This document shows positions 55,976-64,000 of a stretch of DNA of 64,000 nucleotides, in pieces. Origin of the DNA: Cheiracanthium punctorium (lineage: Eukaryota; Arthropoda; Arachnida; Araneae; Cheiracanthiidae); the NCBI GenBank assembly GCA_038373885.1, contig JAWZYV010018278.1:434001-498000 (forward strand), given 5' to 3'. Positions within the stretch are counted from its first letter, which is position 1, and each line of letters begins with the position of its first letter. A model generated the notes under the pieces. The model did not search any database, was not told the DNA's origin, and saw only the letters and a list, made by a program, of their open reading frames with translations. The translations under genes and the position numbers were made by a program.

Positions 55976-56530
55976 GCAAACAAAACTAAATACAGTGGAA
56001 CTGAGAAGAGTAATCACTGGCTAAGACGGTTGAGAGAAGTCAGGACGATTGGTATGGCGCAGGTGCACGGACAGAGAGCTATTGAATACGGGAGACGTTA
56101 GATGCAACTCCGTAGCAGGAGGCGCATTTCCTTTTGAAGGACGGGTGTAGGGGGAAATCAAAACCAATTTCAAAGCGTTCGGTAGACGAACGGAAGCCAT
56201 CCAGTTGTAAAATTAAAAATAAAAACGAGATGTCTAAAGGAACTTTAAATAGCAATTTAATTTAAAATGGAAAGTTTCTCTAATAATAAACAAGCAATAA
56301 TAACCAGATATCTATGCACGCTACTCTGCTGAATCCATGTAAAAGTAATTATTCATGTTCTACGTTTGCATAATTTTTCTGATTCCGGAATACTGGGAAC
56401 GGGATTAATTCCTTTTATGTGAAATTTAAGTATAATAAAATTGTAAATAAATTCCCAAAAGTATATAATTTGTTTTACATAAAATGCAATAAAAATGTTA
56501 GGTAAAAAGTAAACTTTTAAGTTGATTTTG
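55976..56530. other. Unassigned sequence
   Basis: No supported feature. Confidence 0.35.
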
Positions 56531-56580
56531 AATCAAAATGAAATGCTCAATTTTGAAAAATTGAGCATTTCATTTTGATT
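56531..56580. repeat. Perfect palindrome, 24-bp arms
   Basis: Arms 56531-56554 (AATCAAAATGAAATGCTCAA and four more bases) and 56557-56580 are exact complements with the 2-base spacer GA. Such perfection suggests recent origin or ongoing repair-templated correction. Confidence 0.95.
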
Positions 56581-56850
56581 TCATGAAACATACATATAGA
56601 GAATAATATTTCAGGGATCTTATCCCTATTTAATTAATCTGATTTATATATGACATTCCAAGGAAAATTTTTGAATTCCCCCCCCCCCCCAAAAAAAAAT
56701 CCTGGCTACACTGACTACTGTTCCCAAACATATCTTTGGCCGTAGAATGGAATTTTTAAACATACGTTTGACCATTTTATTTTCTGTATTTGTAGGGATT
56801 ATAGATTAAAAAGTAGATACAGTGTGCCAAAATCAGAATTTACGTAACCT

Positions 56851-56910
56851 GGGGCAAACCTTAATTTAGCAGGGCAAACCTGAATTTAGCAGGGCAAACC
56901 TGAATTTACC
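56851..56910. repeat. 20-bp tandem repeat, three units
   Basis: GGGCAAACCTGAATTTAGCA-type units start at 56851, 56871 and 56891, followed by a C-run. Confidence 0.9.
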
Positions 56911-56960
56911 CCCCCCCCCGAATAGCTTGACGCCTGGAGCCCTCTTTACCCTCCTCTTGA

Positions 56961-57500
56961 GTTTTAGAAGGTTTTCTTCCAATAATATTTCCTTTTTTCA
57001 ATAACATTTATACTAAATTTCCTTTATTTCCATTATGCGAGAATTATTTATGCGAGGATATTTTGTTCTTGTTTGTGCCATGAGTTTTGGAAGGTTTTCT
57101 TCCAAAGACATTTGCTATTTTAAAACTGTTTAAATTGTTTATTAAATTTTAATGTTTGTCATCCAAGAATGTATTATGTGGTTATATTTTGATCTGGTCG
57201 GTGAGTTGAATTTTGGAAGGTTTTCTTCGAATAACATTTGATATGTTAGAACTGTTTAAATTGTATATTAAATTTTAATGTTTGTCTGCCATCCAAGAAT
57301 TCCTCAAGTGATGATACTTTGATCCTGTGTGTGCCTTTTGTTTTGGAATGTTTTCTTCGAATGACCTTTGCTATTTTAAACTGTGTTTAGATTGTATATT
57401 AAATTTTAACGTTTGTCATGCAGGAATTCATTATGTGATAATATATTTTGATTCTGTGTGTGTTTCGAGTTTTGGAAGGTTTTCTTACATTTGTAGTACT
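56961..57500. repeat. ~125-bp diverged tandem repeat, four to five units
   Basis: Units start with GTTTTGGAAGGTTTTCTTC-like sequence at 56961, 57084, 57210, 57340 and 57479 (spacings 123, 126, 130, 139). Each contains ATTAAATTTTAATGTTTGTC and a CCAAGAATTC-like phrase. Divergence between units suggests an old array. Confidence 0.85.
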
Positions 57501-59190
57501 ATCTTAAAATTGTGTCTTCATTGTGTAGAACATATGAACTCTGTGTGTGCATAATCGTTTTTAAAGATTTTATTTGAGTTATATATGTTATCTTACAATT
57601 AATTTTTCGTTTAATGATTAATAATTTCAATTCTGCGTGCAATTTTGCACGAAATAGAAATGTTTCGTGAGTTTTTCTTGTCATTTAAGTCTCGGGAGTA
57701 ATTATTTAATTAAGGCTTTAAAAGGGGCATTTTTCTAAATTAATTGCATTATTTAGCCATATAATGTATAGCATATGCAAAGTTTGAGGAGTCTTTTTCT
57801 TAATTTCCCCCTTTAGTGTAGCCATTGTTGACAATATGCTACTATCTGTGAGCTAATAATAAGACACACCTATAAGCTAAATTCAAACTGAAATTTTTTT
57901 TTAATTAATAGATTTCCTGTTTATACAGTATCATTTTGCTTAAAAATATTTTTCTTGTGTTTCATTATTAAAACTGAAACCACACTCACGTCTCCGTCCT
58001 ACCATTTTTAATATTTAAAGGTTTATCACTATTTATTTTGTGATAACATAATTTAAAAACGGCAATTTTTATTTGACTGATTGTATTACACGGGTTTGAA
58101 AACGAAAAAAAAAACCCTTCATAATAAAGACAATCTTGGTGAATTGTACAATAAATTGAAAGTTTTGAGCTATTTTTGCTGCTGCACGCACGCGATGCTC
58201 CAGAGAGAAGAATCGTCGGGACTTGCGTATTATCCCGGCGGTCATGGTGTCGTCCCAGAACCCGCGGTAACTCCAAAGTGGGGTGGAAAATGGTGGGGAT
58301 GAGCAGAGAGAGAGAATATTCTCTCTCCTTCAAGGTCGGTAACGAGATCGTGGGGAGATCGTGGGATTGCAGAATTCAACTGAGCGATAGTCCCTCATTC
58401 CCCCCCCACACACACACACTTGCTTTTACACTCTCTTATCAGTTCTATAAGAACCCATTCAAAATACAAAAGCGAAATGGGATGGGAGAATGGTTCAATA
58501 TGAACCAAACTTTTTTTGGGGAATTTTAAATCATACTCATTTTTATGAAAAGAAAATTAATGAATATACAATGAAAAATATTATAAGAATTTTTTTTATC
58601 AACAAATATGTCCCCCATCCCTCCCCCCCCCAAAAAAAAAGAAAGAAAAAACCTCGATTGTAGTCCGCTTTAATAATAAATACTCTAAGGAGACAATTTG
58701 ATACAAATACATATGAATTATTAATGTAAGTAGAAATTACATTTTTAGAGAGATTAATTAAAAGGTTTTTGCAGATATCGTATAGCGAAAAGTTTTTTCA
58801 AGAATGTATTTTCCTTGGAATAAACTATAAATTTTGACTTCCTTTAACTGTACACAAACTTCAAAACAAAATACTGATTACGATAAGTTTCATCAAATGA
58901 ATTATGCATTTAAAATAAATGCTTGAATTCAAACTTATACCCGGAATAAACTTGCATTTCTTAACATTTTTTATTTAAACATTTTTATTTTATTTTGGTG
59001 ATTTCAAAGTTAAATTCATAAATAAAGTGAATTGCAGAAACTTTGAAAAGTGCTGGAAGAAAACAAGATGTTGATGGGTGATTTCTTTTCCTCTTCTACA
59101 ATAAAGAAACAATATCACCGCAATTATTTAATATTGTTGTTTTGTTCAGGCAGAGCATTCTAGGGCTATCTTCCAAAGAGGAAAATGTAT
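57501..59190. other. Unassigned stretch with a GC-richer patch
   Basis: 58170-58400 is GC-richer, with open frames on both strands and a short palindrome GAGAGAGAATATTCTCTCTC at about 58308-58327. The minus frame contains PTILLSGASRACSSKN, which reads like a repetitive-element frame but is unidentified. C-runs lie near 58400 and 58622. Confidence 0.35.
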
Positions 59191-59325
59191 TGAGCGAGCA
59201 CTTTTTAAGGAGGCCTAACGAGTATCTATGTTACATCTGGGGAAAAACCTCCCAAAACTCCAGATCGACAACTGCGCAGTAAGCCGGAACGCTGGGCCTT
59301 CATGCTTCAGCCATCTGAAAATGTT
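59191..59325 (-). mobile_element. SINE tail fragment, minus strand
   Basis: The reverse complement reads GATCTGGAGTTTTGGGAGG, TTTTTCCCCAGATGTAACAT and AGATACTCGTTAGGCCTCC, the same tail as at 10215-10489 and 62839-63008. The head is degraded (GAAGGCCCAGCGTTCCGGCT). Confidence 0.78.
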
Positions 59326-60663
59326 CATCAATTATTTAATTGTTAATATTTTATAATGCATTTTACAAATTTAACAGTGCTTTATTGGATGTATCAAGTT
59401 GCGCTGTTTTTAAAAGCTCGTGATGTAAATATTTAAATAGTTTTAATATTTTAAATCAATAAAGTTTTAATGTAGTATCTCTGATCGGATCACTTTTTTT
59501 TCAACACAAGGAATCCCGGAGAATTTTAAATGATGAAAAATCAGCAAATCCGTGAGATATTTTTTTACATAGTTGGTTGTGGAATGTATAAGTACTTTTG
59601 TTTCTGCAATTCATAGAAATACATCAAGTGAGCAGAAATTTTATAGGACAGGAAGAATTATAATTTCAGAATTTTAGAATACTGGAAAACGAAATTTTTT
59701 ATTCACCAAAGCAATATTCCGTTAGATTTTCAGAGAAATAGTACATGCTTATTAAATACTTATATTGTTAAATATAGTATTCTGAAAGATTGAAATTTGT
59801 TCGGTTATTCAAAATTTTCTTTTTTTTTTTCTTTTTTTTTTCTTTTTTTGTGCGTGTGTTTGTGTAGTAATTTCGATTTCTCATTCATTTTTTTAAAATT
59901 TAACAAACGAAAGAATCAATGCCCAAAATAGTTAAAACATCATTACTGTTATACAACTTTTTGTAGCATTAAATAATCATTTATATATATAAATTTTTCT
60001 TTTGGCATACATACTCAGTCTTATAATTAAGTTGAATACCCTAAGTTATTCTCTCAGTCTATATTTTAAATATACATATAGTTATAATTCGAAAATAGCA
60101 AGAATAACCTGATATACTGCAAAAATAATAAATGAATAATGCACAAAAAATATCACCCTTAATTTAAATCAGTTTTATCAATCTCTCGTGCGTTTTGTGA
60201 GCAACTTTTTATTTGGTTTGTTTCATTTTGTTCTAAATAAGGAAATATTTTTAAACAAGCGGTGGATACCGCTATAAATGTTTTTCTATCTTATTTTTCC
60301 ACAAGACTACCACCTATCCTCAAATAGGGTAGACGATATAGTAGATATAGATCATTCATTATAAGAACTGTTGGGGATACAAATATATGTAGATGTTATT
60401 TTCTTAAGTAAAATAAAAATTGGATTATTGTTTTCAATAGTTTGTACACATTTTCGTAACACTGCTAAGGCTTTGAGATTTTGGGCTGGATTTCACACAG
60501 ACATGAAATATATAACTCTTGATATTGTTTGGTATCCTATGTTTTCAGAGGTAGGATATCACTTTATTACGGAAATATCATAGCCAATCCCTCAATATAA
60601 TAATATACCCCCTCCCCCCCTTTTTTATTGCACGCTGTTGGTGGTGCCTGATGAAGATGTGAT
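59326..60663. other. Unassigned AT-rich stretch
   Basis: T-runs lie at 59818-59848. A 70-codon frame at 60371-60583 is unrecognised. No supported feature. Confidence 0.4.
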
Positions 60664-60839
60664 GCATATTCTACAGCTTACGAAATATTGCAACAATAAA
60701 TTAAAGCTGTTGTGAACTAATAGTATTTAAATATATGTAAAAAATACATGTGTTGCATATTTTACAGCTTACGAAATATTGTAACAATAGATTAAAGCTG
60801 TTGTGAACCAATAGTATTTAAATATATGTTAAATTATGT
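60664..60839. repeat. 91-bp tandem duplication
   Basis: GCATATTCTACAGCTTACGA (60664) and GCATATTTTACAGCTTACGA (60755) start two copies sharing AAATATTG.AACAATA, TTAAAGCTGTTGTGAAC and AATAGTATTTAAATATATG, with a few substitutions. Confidence 0.92.
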
Positions 60840-61027
60840 CGCATACTTTTATGTCGCACTTTTGTGACAGATTTTTCGGACAATTTTCAATAAAGGGGTT
60901 GAGAGATAAAATGACATAGTCATTAATATATATTTGCTATATAAGATTTGTTTTTCAAGTAGTTAATATAAATTTAGAGTGTAGGTGTGAATATTATTTA
61001 AATTGTTTCAAACTGTGTAAAAATTTC

Positions 61028-61064
<37 letters not shown>

Positions 61065-61359
61065 TATTGAGAATGATTTTTTAAATAATTTTTCTGTTTA
61101 AAAATACTACAGATTCAATGATAAATTTTGTTGAATCAAAAATTTTAATCAAAAGCCATTAAGAGAACAAGTGAATTAAATTTCATTAAAATCCGAGATA
61201 GTGATTGTCGAATTTGGGTTTTTGCTGTTGAATTGACAGAGAATGGACCTGCTACTTTGATCACTATTTAAAACGGACTTTAGAGACGGACTTTTTTTTT
61301 TTTTTTTTTTAGTTTAGACTATTTAAAAACGGACTTTAGGTCAGAGTAAATGTGTTAGA

Positions 61360-61397
<38 letters not shown>

Positions 61398-62838
61398 AGT
61401 CCGTCAAGTCTTATATGGAGTTCCTTTTCAGACATAGCTAATTAAATATTGACACTTTTGTGTAGTTCAACTTAAAATAAGTTTAATTTTACTTAATTTG
61501 TTCATTTATCAATTGACCATACCATTTAATAATAACAATGAGAAAATTATTAACATTTTAAAAAAGCTAGAAAGCTTGCATGTGAGCAGTCTATAAACTT
61601 ACATTTGTCAATGTAATTGAATTCCATCAATATAACTGAATGTTACACAGAATAAATTAATTACATGGAAAGAAAAACTATGCTAAAGATAAGTGTTTCA
61701 GTGTTTTTAAAAATGTTTTTCTTTCTTATTTACATAATTTCATATCACTTGATTTTGAATAAAAAAAAAAAAAACTTTATCAAAAGCTAAAGGGCAATGG
61801 GGCGTTTCGGACGGCCATGAGGCTACTGGAAAAATTATCTGAATGGCAATTTTCAATAGAGATAAATACAGAATACAATAAAGTACCTATGTTAACGCCC
61901 TTTTGGACGCCCACTTGTTTCTCACATTTTGTTTTTAATTCATGCCACCCCCCCTTATCTTCTAAATATACAAACCCATTCAATATTGTGCGCTTTTTTT
62001 CCGTGATTCATTTTCGACTATAGTTTACATTGGTTTCAAAAACTGAATACACTGATGGGTAGTTTAAGTAATAAATGAAATATTGAGACTTAATAAAAGA
62101 TTTATATTTAAATTTCAGTAAAGATATGAATTAAGTTTGAAGGAGGAGAAGGTGTATCAAGGTAGCTCTGTAAATATCTATGAAAATGGCTATTTTCATG
62201 ATTTTTTTTCAAGTTTCCCACTCATGATAGAAATGCAACTTCTATTTAAAAAAATCAAGTCAATTTTTAACTTTATCTGCTAATTTTTTCAAATCAATAC
62301 TGATAAAGTTTCATTCTTGAATAAATTTTTAATTTGATGTTCCCAGTTAGGAACATTGGACTGTAAAAGTTTAAAAGAATCAAGTAACAACAAAAAAATT
62401 GAGAATGTCCACTCATAAGACGTATTAACATTATTATAACAACCAGACCTAAAGAACATTCAGCGAGAGCTAAAGAACATTCAGTAAAAATCTTAAAAAT
62501 GCAATATTTTTAAAGGTCTTTTGAAATGAAAGATGAATCAGAATAATTTGTCATGCAATTTCTGTGCTTCTCAAAGTGTTTTCTTAAACTTACTCAGTAT
62601 ATACCTATTGGCTTGTCCGAGAGTAGAGCTTGTATAGTAACATTGTGTATCGCACTAAACTAAGTTTGTTTTTGAAATTTGTATAGAACTTTATCATGAA
62701 AAGTCTTAAATTCTCTCATAACGAAATATTTAATATAATGGGCACCGTTAATAACATTTTTCAAGAGACAGTAACTAAAAACTTTAAAAAAAAAAAAAAA
62801 AATAACATGAAGGAAAAATCAGGAAAAATCAACATGCC
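60840..62838. other. Unassigned AT-rich stretch with A- and T-runs
   Basis: Long homopolymers: A-run 61032-61061, T-runs 61291-61310 and 61362-61393, the latter two beside repeated ACGGACTTTAG phrases. CTAAAGAACATTCAG occurs twice near 62449 and 62472. No gene supported. Confidence 0.45.
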
Positions 62839-63008
62839 TTGAGCGAGGTCACTTTTAAGGGGTTCTAACGCGCATTCACGTTATATTTCGAGAAAACCGC
62901 CCAAAAATGTAGGCCGTCAGATCGACACCCGCGAGTAGACAAGAACCTTGGTTCTTTACGCTTCATGCATCTACCATATTGACTGTGCTATCCACTCGCC
63001 CATATGGC
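62839..63008 (-). mobile_element. tRNA-derived SINE, minus strand
   Basis: The reverse complement starts with ATGGGCGAGTGGATAGCACA (A-box-like) and AACCAAGGTTCTTGTCTACT (B-box-like). The shared tail follows: TTTTTGGGCGGTTTTCTC, ATATAACGTGAATGCGCG and TTAGAACCCC. Confidence 0.85.
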
Positions 63009-64000
63009 AGGACCGTTACAGAATAAAACCTGCCTTAAGTAAACCCTTAACTAAGCATAAACTTATTATTTAAGAAAATATTTCTTGGTCCAGTGAACAC
63101 TTAGTCTATTTCTATATAATTTTTATTCAACGGAAAATGAAGTAAACAGAAAGTCTTAAACAAAAGTATGTCTTTCTATTTAAGACAAGTTTTATCGTAT
63201 AACAATAAAACTTAATTTCATCTATACCCTATTTAATTTTCGATTAAAATTATTTTCAAATGAAATTTAGTGTAATATGTATAGGCAAATCCGAAAGGTT
63301 CAGTTAAATACTATTATGTACCTTCATAAACATGTATCAAAATCATAAAAACTCTTATCGTTATTTTAAAGTTTAAATCCTACTTTAATAGATACATGTA
63401 TCGACTAAACGTATATTTATTTAGCATTTTAGTCGATATATGTATCGACTTTGATAAATATATCTTTTCAATAACTTGCTTAAAAATAGACTACCTTGTA
63501 AATGATTACAGAAAGCATGCATGTAGGTTTTATGAATGATAAAATAATATTTATTTGACTTCGATGCTCTACTTGTGGTAAACGAAATCTCGTTTTGAAA
63601 TAGATTTGGATCTCCATACTCGAAGAAAAGAACGCGTAAATGCGTAAATAAGAGTTTTCTTCCGGAAGAAAACACATTCAACGGAAATCTCTTTTTTAAG
63701 TGAAACTGCTTCGATTTAACAATAGCCGTGCATGACCCCCAAACTTGACCCCTCCACATGCTGGGTGGATTTTCTGCCTCCTGTATAAGGGACCATCTAT
63801 AGGATTTTTGTTGCCCAAAAAGAGCTCTGAGAGGAATGGGAGATTCGGGAAGAAATCAGGGGGGCATAAAGGGGAAAGTAGTTTTTGACAGGTTGGCGGT
63901 TTGGCTGCGCGGAGAGTGAGACTAAGCCGGCGGTCATTCCTGCCAAACAATTTTTTCGTCAAATGTGCTCGTAAACTGTTGCCAATCGTATTCGAAACCA
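63009..64000. other. Unassigned sequence with a GC-richer end
   Basis: A loose hairpin around GTATCGACTAAA/TTTAGTCGATA lies near 63398-63447. 63720-63960 is GC-richer and open on the minus strand (LSLTLRAAKPPTCQ, YRRQKIHPACGGVKFGGHAR). It is perhaps a repeat-derived frame running off the window; I cannot identify it. Confidence 0.35.

Noticed and set aside
57986..58529. Overlapping frames of 73-117 codons on both strands in a GC-richer patch
   Set aside because: Open on both strands with no family match. More likely a repeat remnant than a gene.

Overview
This is AT-rich eukaryotic DNA dominated by transposable elements. The organism is most likely an arthropod, and possibly an arachnid. The clade is an inference from the element families (Tc1/mariner, ZMYM1-like hAT, tRNA-derived SINEs, G-run hAT MITEs), not something the sequence proves. 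I see no operons, no rRNA, no functional tRNA gene and no complete host gene. The only intact long reading frame is a Tc1-type transposase at 21787-22815 (minus). One short stretch (31557-31698, minus) looks like a possible host exon.

Layout. 0-7.6 kb holds an 80-bp minisatellite, a GC-rich foldback, a palindrome-ended repeat, a tRNA-derived SINE with target duplication, and a 933-bp TIR element whose ends repeat a TATTCCATAATACCC-like motif. 7.8-12.2 kb is a nested stack: a nearly full-length decayed hAT (ZMYM1-like) transposase broken by two TA-flanked elements and by a SINE with a perfect 13-bp target duplication, next to a broken mariner transposase. 13.3-15.8 kb carries several SINEs. 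17.3-24.3 kb is one old DNA transposon with roughly 150-bp terminal inverted repeats and a multiply frameshifted transposase of a family I cannot name. A 2.35-kb non-coding repeat and the intact 1.5-kb Tc1 element lie inside it. 24.3-33 kb has a tandemly duplicated transposon end and two copies of a compound repeat rich in GGCGATATTT palindromes, one of them split by a hAT MITE with an 8-bp target duplication.

33-41 kb is mostly unassigned AT-rich DNA with one more hAT MITE. 41-46 kb has two further palindrome-ended repeats and a near-identical 494-bp direct repeat. 46.2-48.5 kb is a foldback structure of AAGCTTG-rich elements carrying a tRNA-like SINE head in each arm. 52.55-54.16 kb is a mariner-like element with about 165-bp inverted repeats and a transposase carrying few lesions. 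The rest to 64 kb contains tandem repeats, SINE copies, a perfect 24-bp-arm palindrome, homopolymer runs and unassigned DNA.

The elements do not form a pathway. They record insertion history: old decayed transposons (hAT, the 7-kb element, mariner relics) served as landing sites for younger MITEs, SINEs and the Tc1 copy. Where an insertion lands in a coding relic, its exact boundaries can be read from the interrupted frame.
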